From Bradyrhizobium sp. WSM1743 (GTDB lineage: Bacteria; Pseudomonadota; Alphaproteobacteria; Rhizobiales; Xanthobacteraceae), in contig NZ_KI421493.1 of NCBI RefSeq assembly GCF_000473065.1, positions 24,645-88,052 on the forward strand: 63,408 bases of DNA. Direction: 5' to 3'. The notes beneath the pieces were generated by a model. That model searched no databases and was not told the origin of the DNA. It saw nothing but the letters and a program-made list of their open reading frames with translations. Both the position numbers and the translations under genes were made by a program. Shown here piece after piece: positions 1-8,956 of this stretch; positions within the stretch are counted from its first letter, which is position 1; every line of letters begins with the position of its first letter.

Positions 1-19
1 GAGACCGTCACCCCACCCC

Positions 20-74
20 GGCTCACATCTCGCTGCGCTCCATGTGAGCCGACCCTCCCCCTCCAGGGGAGGGT
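20..74 (-). terminator. Two adjacent hairpins after the cytochrome gene
   Basis: Two perfect 9-bp stems lie just beyond the stop of the minus-strand cytochrome gene. The first pairs GGCTCACAT (20-28) with ATGTGAGCC (42-50). The second pairs ACCCTCCCC (52-60) with GGGGAGGGT (66-74) around a 5-nt loop. There is no clear U tract, so this may be a repeat element acting as an end-of-transcript structure. Confidence 0.5.
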
Positions 75-84
75 AAGAGCAGCG

Positions 85-1425
85 CTACTCCGCCGTCTGC
101 TCGCGCAGCTCCGCCACATCCTTCGCCGTCAGCTTCGAGCCCTTTGCTCCGAACCGTGCCGTGACATAATTCGCAACCGCCGCGATCTCGTCGTCCGTAT
201 ACGCGCTGCCGAACGCCGGCATCGACAGTGCTCCATCCGGCGTGTGGCGTTTGGTCCCCGAGATCACGATCTGCGCGACGTTGGTGGCGGCGGGGTCGTT
301 GACGGCCCAGGTGCCGGTCAGCGTCGCCATCGGCGAGACCGGGCTCTCGCCGCTCCAGCCGTGGCAGCTGGCGCAGGCGCTGGCGAACACCTTCTTGCCG
401 CGTGCATCCGCCGTGACGCCGTCGCGGTGCGAAGCGGGTGCGACGGGTGCCGTGGTGGCGGGCAGGTCGGGCGAGGGCTGCGGCGGCACGCTGCGTAAGT
501 AAGCAACGATGCTGCTTATGTCCTCGGGCGCGAACTGGCTAAAGCTGTGGTCGACCGCTTCGCCCATCGGACCCGAGGCCGAGCCATGGCTAGGTGCATG
601 GCCGAGCGACAGATAGGAGATCAGATCCTGGTCGCTCCAACTGCCGAGACCTGTTGCCTTGTCGGAAGAAATGTTGAAGGCGCGCCAGCCCGCCGTGATC
701 GCGCCGGCGAATTTCTTGCGATTGTCGAGCGCGAAGCCGAGATTGCGTGGCGTGTGGCACTCGCCGCAATGCGCCAGAGCCTCGGCGAGATACGCACCAC
801 GATTCCACTCCGGGCTCTTCGAGGTATCCGGCGTAAAGCGTGTGTCCGGACTGAACACCGCCGACCAGAACATCATCGCCCAGCGCTGGTTGAACGGGAA
901 GGAGAGCGTGTTGTCAGGCGCTTTCGCGCGCACCGCCGGCAGGCTGAACAGATAGGCCTTCACCGCCAGCACGTCCTCATCCGTCATGAAGGTGTAGGAC
1001 GTGTACGGCATCGCCGGATAGAGCCGCGCGCCGTCACGGCGCTTGCCGTGCTGGACCGCGTTCAGGAAATCCTGGTCGGTGTAATTGCCGATGCCGGTGT
1101 CCTTGTCCGGCGTGATGTTGGTCGAATAGAGCGTGCCGAACGGCAGCTTGAAGGCAAGCCCGCCGGCATAGTCCTTTTCGCCGGGCTTGGTGTGGCAGAC
1201 CATGCAGTCGGCCGCCTTGGCGAGATATTCGCCGCGTTCGACCAGGCTCGCTTTCTCGAGTCTTGCCGGCACGCCCGTGGGCTTGCCGGCGCGGTAATCC
1301 GCCAGCGCCACCTTGGTGCCGCCTGCGAAGTCGAGCGGGCCGGGCCCGCGAACGATGAACACGCCGAGTGCCGCAACGATGGCGATCACGACCAGGCTTC
1401 CGAGGATACGCATCTTGCCGCTCAT
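85..1425 (-). CDS. Membrane-anchored triheme cytochrome c, dehydrogenase subunit
   Basis: 446 aa. Three CxxCH haem sites are visible: CMVCH near residue 74, CGECH near residue 225 and CASCH near residue 350. An N-terminal hydrophobic segment (about residues 7-26) should anchor it on the periplasmic side of the inner membrane. The ATG at 1425 is chosen because it overlaps the stop of the upstream molybdopterin gene in an ATGA (1422-1425); the open frame upstream of it is only the shadow of that gene. Family knowledge: such triheme cytochromes take electrons from periplasmic alcohol, gluconate or molybdenum dehydrogenases and pass them to the respiratory chain. The context supports the molybdenum enzyme as its partner. 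Confidence 0.9.
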   Translation of the reverse strand: MSGKMRILGSLVVIAIVAALGVFIVRGPGPLDFAGGTKVALADYRAGKPTGVPARLEKASLVERGEYLAKAADCMVCHTKPGEKDYAGGLAFKLPFGTLYSTNITPDKDTGIGNYTDQDFLNAVQHGKRRDGARLYPAMPYTSYTFMTDEDVLAVKAYLFSLPAVRAKAPDNTLSFPFNQRWAMMFWSAVFSPDTRFTPDTSKSPEWNRGAYLAEALAHCGECHTPRNLGFALDNRKKFAGAITAGWRAFNISSDKATGLGSWSDQDLISYLSLGHAPSHGSASGPMGEAVDHSFSQFAPEDISSIVAYLRSVPPQPSPDLPATTAPVAPASHRDGVTADARGKKVFASACASCHGWSGESPVSPMATLTGTWAVNDPAATNVAQIVISGTKRHTPDGALSMPAFGSAYTDDEIAAVANYVTARFGAKGSKLTAKDVAELREQTAE

Positions 1426-3590
1426 GCCTTCTTCCCCGCAGCCAGCAGTTTTCGGTCGATGGGTAAGCGCCGCAGCGCCACACCGGTTGCCGCGTAAATC
1501 GCGTTGCGCAGCGCCGGCGGTCCGGCATTGACGCCGGCTTCGCCGATGCCGCCGGGCGCCTCGCCGCTCTTGACCACGATGACCTCGATCTTCGGCGTCT
1601 CGTTGATGCGCATCATGCGGTAGTCGTGGAAGTTCGACTGCTGCACGCGGCCTTTGTCGATGGTGATCTCGCCATAGAGCGCGGCGGTGAGGCCGAAGAT
1701 CAGCCCGCCCTCGATCTGCGCCTTCACCGTGTCGGGGTTGACCGCGATGCCGGTGTCGACCACCGAGGTGATGCGGCGAAGCGCGATCTCGCCGACATCG
1801 TCGATCTCGGCCTCCACCACGGTCGCGATGAAGCTTGCGAATGACGGCTGCACGCAGACGCCGCGGCCGACGCGCGGAGGCAGCGGCTCGCCCCAGCCGG
1901 ATTTCTCCGCGACCTGGTTGAGCACCGCGAGCATGCGCGGGTTTTTCGTCAGCATGGACTTGCGGAACTCGATCGGGTCCTTGCCGGCCTTGCGCGCGAG
2001 TTCGTCCATCGCGCATTCGACCGCGAACACGTTGTTGTTCGGGCCGACGCCGCGCCAGAAGCCTGTCGGCACCGACAGCGGCTCGGCGCGGACATACTCG
2101 ACGTGGAAATTGGCGAAGTCGTAGGGCGCATCGACCGCGGCGTCGACCGCGTCGATGTCGATTCCCTTCTGGAACGCCGGCGGCAGCCAGCGCGCCAGCA
2201 CGGCGGAGCCGGCGACCTTATACTTCCAGCCTGCGACCTTGCCGTCGACCAGCGACGCCGTGATCTGGTCACGATAGACCGGGCGGTAGACGTCGTGCTG
2301 GATGTCCTCCTCGCGGGTCCACACCACCTTCACGGGGTAATCGACCTGTTTTGCGATCTTGACCGCCGCGACAACCATGTCCGGCTCGAGCTTGCGGCCG
2401 AAGCCGCCGCCGAGCAGATGGTTGTTGACGATGACCTTGTCGATCGGGAGTCCCGCGGCCTTCGCCGCTTCGGACTGCACGCGCGTCATGATCTGCGTGC
2501 CGGTCCAGATTTCGCAGGAGTCGGGCTTCACGTGCACCGTGGCGTTGATGGGCTCCATCGAGGCATGCGCCAGGAACGGCAGCTCGTAAGCCGCTTCGAA
2601 CCTGTCGCCGCTCGCCAGCGCCTTGGCGATATCGCCGTCAGACTTGGCGACTGCGCCGTCCTTCTGGCTGGCCTTGCGCAGATCCTCCCAGATATCTTTC
2701 GTGGTGATCCCAGCGTTCGCTCCCTCGTTCCACTCGATCTTGAGCGCTTCGAGGCCCTTCTTCGCCGCCCACATGTGGTCGCCGATCACGGCGACCATGT
2801 CGTCGAGCACGACGACCTTGCGCACGCCGGCGAGTTTTATCGCGGCGCTGTCGTCGACCTTGCCGACCTTGCCGCCGAACACCGGGCAGGCGGCGATGGT
2901 CGCGAACTTCATGCCGGGCAGGATCGCGTCGATGCCGTAGACGGCCTTGCCGTTGACCTTGTCGGGCGTGTCGAGCCGCTTCAAGGGCTGGCCGATGAGA
3001 ACGAAATCCTTGGGATCCTTGACGGCGACGTCCTTCGGTGGCATCTGGCCCTGCGCGGCAAGCGCCAGTTCGCCATAGCCGAGCTTGCGGCCGCTCGCGG
3101 CATGAGCGACCTCGCCCTTCGATGCGGTGCAGCTTGCGGCGTCAACGCCCCACTGGCTGGCCGCCGCCTGCACCAGCATGGCGCGCGCGGTGGCGCCGGC
3201 CTTGCGCAGCGGCAGCCACCAGGCACGGATCGAGTTGGAATTGCCGGTGACTTGCAGGCCGAAGGTCGGATTGCCGTAGAGCTTGTCGTTCGGCGGGGCG
3301 TGCTGCACCTCGACCTTGCTCCAGTCGGCATCTAGCTCCTCGGCGAGCACGGCAGAGATCGACGTGTACGTGCCCTGGCCCATCTCGACCTGTGGCATCA
3401 TCAGCACGGTGCGGCCGGTCTCGTCGATGCGGATGAAGGTGTTGGGCGCGAACTTGCCCTCGGTCGTATCGCGCGGCTGCACCGGCTCGTTGACGGCGGC
3501 GCGCAGCGGCAGATGGAAGGCGAGAACGAAGCCCGTGGCGAGACCGCCGGTCAGAAGCGCGCGGCGGGAGACGCTGTGATGTGCATTCAT
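1422..3590 (-). CDS. Molybdopterin-binding subunit, isoquinoline 1-oxidoreductase-like
   Basis: 722 aa from ATG 3590, the usual length for the IorB-like branch of the xanthine dehydrogenase family. The N-terminus has a twin-arginine signal (VSRRALLTGG, Arg 9-10), so the folded cofactor-loaded enzyme should be exported. Near the C-terminus GGIGEAG carries the glutamate expected as catalytic base. A GTG at 3602 overlaps the upstream stop (GTGA) and is an alternative start, but ATG 3590 has GAGG at good spacing and puts the signal at the N-terminus. It should oxidise an aldehyde or N-heterocycle by hydroxylation with water. The substrate cannot be read from sequence. Confidence 0.9.
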   Translation of the reverse strand: MNAHHSVSRRALLTGGLATGFVLAFHLPLRAAVNEPVQPRDTTEGKFAPNTFIRIDETGRTVLMMPQVEMGQGTYTSISAVLAEELDADWSKVEVQHAPPNDKLYGNPTFGLQVTGNSNSIRAWWLPLRKAGATARAMLVQAAASQWGVDAASCTASKGEVAHAASGRKLGYGELALAAQGQMPPKDVAVKDPKDFVLIGQPLKRLDTPDKVNGKAVYGIDAILPGMKFATIAACPVFGGKVGKVDDSAAIKLAGVRKVVVLDDMVAVIGDHMWAAKKGLEALKIEWNEGANAGITTKDIWEDLRKASQKDGAVAKSDGDIAKALASGDRFEAAYELPFLAHASMEPINATVHVKPDSCEIWTGTQIMTRVQSEAAKAAGLPIDKVIVNNHLLGGGFGRKLEPDMVVAAVKIAKQVDYPVKVVWTREEDIQHDVYRPVYRDQITASLVDGKVAGWKYKVAGSAVLARWLPPAFQKGIDIDAVDAAVDAPYDFANFHVEYVRAEPLSVPTGFWRGVGPNNNVFAVECAMDELARKAGKDPIEFRKSMLTKNPRMLAVLNQVAEKSGWGEPLPPRVGRGVCVQPSFASFIATVVEAEIDDVGEIALRRITSVVDTGIAVNPDTVKAQIEGGLIFGLTAALYGEITIDKGRVQQSNFHDYRMMRINETPKIEVIVVKSGEAPGGIGEAGVNAGPPALRNAIYAATGVALRRLPIDRKLLAAGKKA

Positions 3591-3598
3591 GGCAGGCC

Positions 3599-4069
3599 TC
3601 ACGACTGACGGCCGTTGGCGGCCTGCTTGATGGCCTCGCGGATGCGCACATAGGTGCCGCAGCGGCAGATGTTGCCGGCCATTGCAGCGTCGATGTCGGA
3701 ATCATCCGGATTCGGAGTTGCCGCCAGCAGCGCCGCGGCTGCCATGATCTGGCCGGACTGGCAGTACCCGCACTGGATCACTTCGGCCTCGAGCCAGGCC
3801 TTCTGCACCTTCGCGCCCGCAGGCGTGCTGCCGACATGCTCGATGGTGGTCACAGTGCGGTTCTCGACCGCGCTCACCGGCAGCACGCAGGAACGGACGG
3901 CCTTGCCGTCGACATGCACCGTGCAGGCGCCGCATTGCGCGATGCCGCAGCCGAACTTGGTGCCGGTCATGCCGAGGATGTCGCGCAGCACCCACAGCAG
4001 CGGCATGTCAGGTGGTGCGTCGAAGGATTTTGTCTGGCCGTTAATGGTGAGTGTCGTTGCCATATGCAT
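3599..4069 (-). CDS. (2Fe-2S) subunit of molybdenum hydroxylase
   Basis: 156 aa and IorA-like. The plant-ferredoxin cluster is set by Cys41, 46, 49 and 61 and the second helical cluster by Cys100, 103, 135 and 137, the standard eight-cysteine pattern. It has no signal peptide, which fits piggy-back Tat export with the large subunit. First gene of a three-gene operon that ends with the triheme cytochrome. An internal ATG two codons later (4063) is equally possible. It should relay electrons from the molybdenum centre to the haems. Confidence 0.92.
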   Translation of the reverse strand: MHMATTLTINGQTKSFDAPPDMPLLWVLRDILGMTGTKFGCGIAQCGACTVHVDGKAVRSCVLPVSAVENRTVTTIEHVGSTPAGAKVQKAWLEAEVIQCGYCQSGQIMAAAALLAATPNPDDSDIDAAMAGNICRCGTYVRIREAIKQAANGRQS

Positions 4070-4394
4070 TCCTTTGCCCGGCGATCGCTTGCGACGATCA
4101 CGTCGACGAATTTTCGCGTGACCCTAATCATATCGATGCGAAACGATGAAGCTTCCAAATTCGCAGCAATGCATATTTGCGCGCTCAGCACGTCAGACCA
4201 TGACGTTCACGAATTTGTGCGGCGATCGCTGCAAGAGTTTTGGGCTATTTGATATGATAATCGTCATGTTTTGACGCATTTTCATCGCATGTGTCGCCGA
4301 TCGCCGCAGATGATCGTGCAAATGCGCAAAGCCGTGCGATGACGAAATTCGTGCGATTGGGAAAGTCAGGCGGCGGCACGTCCTTGCTTGCGGC

Positions 4395-4437
4395 CATCCT
4401 TCGAGACGCCCGCCGTTGGCGGCCCTCAGGATGAGGA
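4395..4437. repeat. Short palindromic intergenic repeat, copy 1
   Basis: The element begins CATCCTTCGAGACG, has a GC-rich centre (CGCCGTTGGCGG) and ends CCTCAGGATGAGGA. It is an inverted relative of the copy at 4482-4527. It is of the TCCTGAGG...TCGAAGGA type that I associate with Bradyrhizobium intergenic regions. Confidence 0.65.
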
Positions 4438-4481
4438 CCGAGTGTGCGGCCGTAGTTTTGACGAGCACCGATGCGGCTAAG

Positions 4482-4527
4482 CCTCGTTCTGAGGAGACCG
4501 CGAAGCGGTCGTCTCGAAGGACGAGGC
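4482..4527. repeat. Short palindromic intergenic repeat, copy 2
   Basis: The outer arms CCTCGTTCTGAGGAGAC and GTCTCGAAGGACGAGG are partly complementary around CGCGAAGCGG. Together with 4395-4437 it forms a head-to-head pair, like a bacterial interspersed mosaic element. Confidence 0.65.
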
Positions 4528-4711
4528 GCGCGCTCAGGCCCCGCCAAGGTCAAATGTACAATTTCGGAATAATAGCATTATGCGCCTGTTTTGCCCGACG
4601 AGTCAAAGCGCGCCATAGCCCGCCGGTAAGCCATTGATTTCACACACCCCGGCTACTGTGTATGGGGTTGTTTTCGAGCTTTTTATTTTGGGGATACGGA
4701 AACGCCGTCGG

Positions 4712-6136
4712 TCAGCCCTGCCGAAAGCCCATCCGGAAGGCGCCCCAGTGCTTGCCGCGGATCACGATCGGGGAGGACAGGTCCTTCATCAGCACGAACT
4801 GCCCGCCACCCATGTCGCGGCGATAGGTCTGGAACAGGAAGGGCTTTGTGTTGGCCGCGACCTTCTTCACGGCGCGGTCGGTGAACAGGCGGCGGTTGCG
4901 ACAGTTGGCGTTGTTCCAGACGGGGTCCTTGCCTTGCGGCAGGCGGTAGTTCGGATTGTGGGTCGGCAGGTACCCGCCCTTGGCCCAGGCGACGCAGAAC
5001 ACGATGCGGGGATCGGATTTCTGGATCGGGTCCTGGATCGGCGGCAGCACGCGATCGGTGAAGTCGACGTAGTTGGTGAGGTACTGCTTCGGATCGGTGC
5101 CGGGGATCTCGCGGTAGTTCTCGTCCATGAGCTGGTCGAGCGTGATCTCGCCGCGGTCGATCGCGGCTTCGAACTCGGCGGAGATCCGCTTCGCAGTGTC
5201 GACGACGGCACGGATCAGCGGCGCATCCGACGTCTCGACGCCGCTGTCGGCGATCAGCGCGATCAGGCCTTCGGAGCTGTCGAGCAGTTTTGCGACGCGC
5301 TCGTCGGCGCTCTTGAGATCGCGCGAGGAGAGGTCGACGCCTTTTGCGAGTTCGTTGAGCTCGCTGATGACGGTGTCGCAGTGTCCGAGATTGGAGGTCG
5401 CCGCGCGCGCGACGCTGTCGATCTCCGCTTCCACGGAAGCAAAGCCCTGCTGGACGCGCGAGATGATGCCGGAGATCTGCTGGGCACCTTCGCCGGCGGT
5501 CTTGGCGCGCTGCGAGGCGTCGCTGCTTTCACCGATCAGGCCTTCGATCTGACCGTCGAGATCGCGCACGGTGTCGGAGATCTGCTGGGTGGCCTGGCGG
5601 GTGGCTTCCGCGAGGTTCTTCACCTCGCTCGCGACCACCGCGAAGCCGCGGCCGGCATTGCCGGCGCGGGCCGCTTCGATGGTGGCGTTCAGGGCAAGCA
5701 GATTGGTCTGCTTCGCGATCGCCTCGATCGAGCCTGATACCTTCGCCACCTGCGCCAGCGCCGCGCCGACGGCGCTGAGGCGCGCCTCGATCCGCTCTAC
5801 GGCTGCGACGAGCTCGGAGATGTGACTGACCGCCGTGTCAACGGCGCTGCGCGACTGTGCGATCTCGCCGACTGCCGCCGATGTGGTCGTTTGCACCGCC
5901 TGCGATGCGTTGGCGATGTCGTGGTTGGCCGAGACCATCGTCTCGGCCGTCTTCTGGAGATGGTGGAACCGCTCCGACTGGTTGGCGACACGGTTCGCGA
6001 CTTCCTGGACATTGCCGGCGATGTCGGCGAGCTCGACACCGAGACCGCCGATGCGGTCGGCGAGCTGGTCGATCAGCCGTGCGCCGAGCGTCCGGTTGGA
6101 TCCGGTGTCCAATACTGCAAGTTGTGCGGCGGACAT
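4712..6136 (-). CDS. Soluble methyl-accepting chemotaxis protein
   Basis: 474 aa with no membrane segment and no N-terminal signal. The signalling hairpin is clear (QTNLLALNATIEAARAG, then GRGFAVVASEV). It lies in the N-terminal two thirds; a separate domain follows at about residues 320-474 with the conserved strings LPPIQDP, GYLPTHN, NCRNRR and the terminal HWGAFRMGF. The same tail ends the next receptor upstream. Sensory input therefore probably comes from the C-terminal, cytoplasmic side. GGAGG precedes ATG 6136. There is no che operon in the window, so it would feed kinases encoded elsewhere. The ligand is unknown. Confidence 0.88.
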   Translation of the reverse strand: MSAAQLAVLDTGSNRTLGARLIDQLADRIGGLGVELADIAGNVQEVANRVANQSERFHHLQKTAETMVSANHDIANASQAVQTTTSAAVGEIAQSRSAVDTAVSHISELVAAVERIEARLSAVGAALAQVAKVSGSIEAIAKQTNLLALNATIEAARAGNAGRGFAVVASEVKNLAEATRQATQQISDTVRDLDGQIEGLIGESSDASQRAKTAGEGAQQISGIISRVQQGFASVEAEIDSVARAATSNLGHCDTVISELNELAKGVDLSSRDLKSADERVAKLLDSSEGLIALIADSGVETSDAPLIRAVVDTAKRISAEFEAAIDRGEITLDQLMDENYREIPGTDPKQYLTNYVDFTDRVLPPIQDPIQKSDPRIVFCVAWAKGGYLPTHNPNYRLPQGKDPVWNNANCRNRRLFTDRAVKKVAANTKPFLFQTYRRDMGGGQFVLMKDLSSPIVIRGKHWGAFRMGFRQG

Positions 6137-6244
6137 GTCTTGGGCTTCCTCCAGTCAGAGCCGTTCGTCGGCCCTCCGCGGCCTTCCCATTCCGATTTGC
6201 GACTTAGAGGATGATTCGGGGACGGCGTCTTGCCTGAGCGTGCA

Positions 6245-7993
6245 CTACAGTTTGTAGGCGGTGCGAAATCCGCCCCAGTGCCGGCCCTGCACGCGGATCG
6301 GAACGTCGATCTCGCGCATCATCACCGTGTTCCCGTTGCCCATGTCGCGCGCATAGCTCTGGACCAGGTACGAGCGCAGGTTGCGCGCGGCGGCGAGCCC
6401 CGCCGGATCGTTGAAGATGCGCCGGTTGCGGCTGTTGGCCGTATTCCAGGCGACGTCGCCCGGCCGCTGCGGATGCGAATAGATCTTGTTGTGCACCGGC
6501 AGGAAGCCGTTGCGGTCGACCATGGCGCAGAACGCCATCCGCGGGTCCTTGGCGAGAAAGGCTTCCTGGAACGGCGGCAGCGCGCGGTCGGCCCAGTCGA
6601 GATATTTCGTGCGGTATTGCTGCGGATTGGTTCCGGCGATTTCGGCATAGTCGGTGTCGAAAAGATCGTCGATCCTGACTTCGCCGCGGGCAACCGCCTG
6701 CTCGCAGATCTTGGTCAGCGCATTGCCCGCCTCCATGGCGCGGGTGACGAACTCCGTGTTCTCCTCATGGATCGACCAGAGCTTGTCCTCGATCTTCTCG
6801 TTGAGCGCGGCGTTGGGACCAACGAATTGCGCGCGGGCGCCGGCCTTGGATTGCTCGATCACGCGCAGGCGGCAGGCGCCGATGTCTTCGAGGCTGCCCT
6901 CGATCATCGCTTGCGGTGCAAGCCGGCCTGCGTCCGTGCCACCGATCAGCACGCCGTCCATCGCGATTTCATAGACCGGCATCGTGCCGCGCGCGCTCTC
7001 GAATTTGAGATGGCAGGGCAGCCGCTCGGTCTTGCGGCGGTCGTTATGCTCGCTCTGGCGCAGCAGCACCGCGCAGCGCGATTTCAGCTTTTGCGCAAAA
7101 GTGGTGACGGCCTTGCCGGCACTGGCGACGCTCTCGCCATGGGTCTCGGCCGCCTTGGTCGCCGCATCAATCTCGGCCGCGCTCTCGCCGACCGAGATGA
7201 TGAACTCCGAGGCGCTGGCGGCATTGCCGGAGACTTCACTGGTCGTGGCGTTCTGCTCGGCGACCGCGCCGTTGACGGTGTCGAACACCGGGCGGATCGC
7301 CTCGATCGCTTGCGAGATGCGGTGCACCGCGTCTGCAGAGCCTGCGGCATCGCGCTGCAGCGCGTCGATCTTTTTTGTGATCTCTTCGGTCGCACTCTGG
7401 GTCTGCACCGCGAGGGCCTTGACCTCAGTGGCGACGACCGCAAACCCCTTGCCGGCGGCGCCCGCACGCGCGGCCTCGATGGTCGAGTTGAGCGCGAGCA
7501 GCGTCGTCTGGCGTGCGATCTGCGCGATCAGATTGACGACATTGCCGATGGCGGCGGAGGATTCGCGCAAGCGATCGACATTGGCGCGGGCTTCCTGCGC
7601 CGCGGCGCTGGCCTCGTCGGCGAGCTTGCCGGCTTCGCGGACCTGCGCGCCGATGCCCAGCGCGGACTGGGTGAACTTGTCGGCGGCATGGGCGAAGGTT
7701 GAGGCGGTCGACTGGGCGGCGTTGGTGCGGCCGGTCAGGGCGTCGGTGCGGTCGCGGATGGCGGCAAGCGTCGCGGCGGTCGCCTCGGCGCCGCCGGCCA
7801 CCGAATTGGCGGCGCGCTCGAGCTGGCGGATCATCGCGCCGAGCTCGAGTTCCAGCAATTCCAGGATTTCCCTGGCCGAATCGCCCTCGCTGGCCGGGGC
7901 GGGCTCGGAATTGGCCACCGGCTGCGCGGCCTGCGGGGTGGCCGCCGGCGCAGCCAAATCCGGCAGACGCTTCCGAAACAATCCGAATGCCAT
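6245..7993 (-). CDS. Soluble chemoreceptor with embedded PilZ-like domain
   Basis: 582 aa with no membrane segment. The signalling hairpin (QTTLLALNSTIEAARAG) is at about residues 162-178. A PilZ-like block follows at about 317-410: the arginine motif is RKTER (320-324), but the second motif reads EIAMDG (342-347) where functional PilZ domains usually have D/N-x-S-x-x-G. The last 150 residues match the tail domain of the neighbouring receptor (GFLPVHN, NSRNRR, HWGGFRTAYKL). A GAGAG stands before ATG 7993. The layout suggests a cytoplasmic sensor that once or still responds to cyclic di-GMP. It lies 108 bp upstream of the second receptor on the same strand. Confidence 0.86.
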   Translation of the reverse strand: MAFGLFRKRLPDLAAPAATPQAAQPVANSEPAPASEGDSAREILELLELELGAMIRQLERAANSVAGGAEATAATLAAIRDRTDALTGRTNAAQSTASTFAHAADKFTQSALGIGAQVREAGKLADEASAAAQEARANVDRLRESSAAIGNVVNLIAQIARQTTLLALNSTIEAARAGAAGKGFAVVATEVKALAVQTQSATEEITKKIDALQRDAAGSADAVHRISQAIEAIRPVFDTVNGAVAEQNATTSEVSGNAASASEFIISVGESAAEIDAATKAAETHGESVASAGKAVTTFAQKLKSRCAVLLRQSEHNDRRKTERLPCHLKFESARGTMPVYEIAMDGVLIGGTDAGRLAPQAMIEGSLEDIGACRLRVIEQSKAGARAQFVGPNAALNEKIEDKLWSIHEENTEFVTRAMEAGNALTKICEQAVARGEVRIDDLFDTDYAEIAGTNPQQYRTKYLDWADRALPPFQEAFLAKDPRMAFCAMVDRNGFLPVHNKIYSHPQRPGDVAWNTANSRNRRIFNDPAGLAAARNLRSYLVQSYARDMGNGNTVMMREIDVPIRVQGRHWGGFRTAYKL

Positions 7994-8197
7994 CGGGTCT
8001 CTCTTGTCGGGGAACGGTCGGGCGCTATTTTCGCAGTCCGGAGTGAAATCAGGGTTAACGGTGCCTGACCTCTAGGCAGGAGCCCGTACGGTGTTACCTT
8101 AAAGTCGGAGAGCCTCTTTCATTCCAGTGGGTGGACGGCCTATAAGGCCGCGCTTCCCACGCTCACCTTGGCGCACGATTCCTTTACGAGACCACGC

Positions 8198-8944
8198 ATG
8201 GCCGGACATTCCCAATTCAAGAACATCATGCACCGCAAGGGGCGGCAGGATGCGCAGAAGTCGAAGCTGTTTGGCAAGCTGGCGCGGGAAATCACCGTCG
8301 CTGCCAAGCTCGGCACCCCTGATCCCGCCATGAACCCGCGCCTGCGCGCCGCCGTGATCGCCGCGCGCCAGGAGAACATGCCGAAGGACAATATCGAGCG
8401 CGCCATCAAGAAGGCGGCCGGCAATGAGGGCGAGAATTATGACGAGATCCGCTACGAGGGTTATGGCCCGGGCGGCGTCGCTGTCATCGTCGAGGCGTTG
8501 ACCGACAACCGCAACCGCGCCGCCTCCGACATCCGCTCCTTCTTCACCAAGTCCGGCGGCAATCTCGGCGAAACCGGCTCGGTCTCCTTCATGTTCGACC
8601 GCACCGGCATCATCGAATACGACCGCAGCGTCGCCTCCGACGACGCCGTGCTGGACGCTGCGATCGAAGCCGGCGCAGACGACGTCGTTTCCGGCGAGGG
8701 CGGCCACGAGATCTACGCCTCGACCGAAAGCTATCGCGACGTCGCTAAGGCGCTCGAAGCCAAGTTCGGCGAGCCGCGCAAGGCCGCGCTGATCTGGAAG
8801 CCGCAGAACACTGTTACGGTGGACGACGAGACCGGCGAGAAGCTGCTCAAGCTGATGGACCTGCTCAACGAGCACGACGACGTCCAGAACGTCTACGCCA
8901 ATTTCGAGGTGTCGGACGCGCTGATGGCGAAGATGGGCGGCTGA
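8198..8944 (+). CDS. yebC: YebC/PmpR family protein
   Basis: 248 aa, the normal family length, starting MAGHSQFKNIMHRKG, the hallmark N-terminus. ATG 8198 is used; an upstream in-frame TTG at 8168 would add ten unconserved residues. YebC proteins were described as DNA-binding regulators (PmpR) and, more recently, as factors that help ribosomes at proline-rich stretches. It commonly sits just upstream of ruvCAB, as here, which supports the call. Divergent from the chemoreceptor at 7993, so 7994-8197 should hold promoters for both sides. Confidence 0.96.
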   Translation: MAGHSQFKNIMHRKGRQDAQKSKLFGKLAREITVAAKLGTPDPAMNPRLRAAVIAARQENMPKDNIERAIKKAAGNEGENYDEIRYEGYGPGGVAVIVEALTDNRNRAASDIRSFFTKSGGNLGETGSVSFMFDRTGIIEYDRSVASDDAVLDAAIEAGADDVVSGEGGHEIYASTESYRDVAKALEAKFGEPRKAALIWKPQNTVTVDDETGEKLLKLMDLLNEHDDVQNVYANFEVSDALMAKMGG

Positions 8945-8956
8945 CGCCGTTCTCGT

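Larger units (their letters stand above)
4070..4711. other. 642-bp gene-free stretch with repeats
   Basis: No convincing gene. The AT-richer part (about 4100-4340) should hold the promoter of the molybdenum hydroxylase operon. Two inverted copies of a short palindromic repeat lie at 4395-4437 and 4482-4527. From about 4555 to 4700 there is a stretch unlike its surroundings, with TTTTGCCCGACGAGTCAAA and a T-rich end, directly behind the stop of the chemoreceptor gene. It resembles a Bradyrhizobium intergenic element I remember, but that memory cannot be checked here. Confidence 0.45.

Noticed and set aside
547..1497. 316-codon plus-strand open frame opposite the cytochrome gene
   Set aside because: Antisense shadow without motifs; the minus strand has three haem sites.
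1426..2016. N-terminal extension of the triheme cytochrome to 643 codons
   Set aside because: It overlaps the molybdopterin gene in another frame. The short form has a proper anchor and an ATGA overlap.
6230..7702. 490-codon plus-strand open frame opposite the second chemoreceptor
   Set aside because: Antisense shadow. The minus strand encodes an intact signalling domain.
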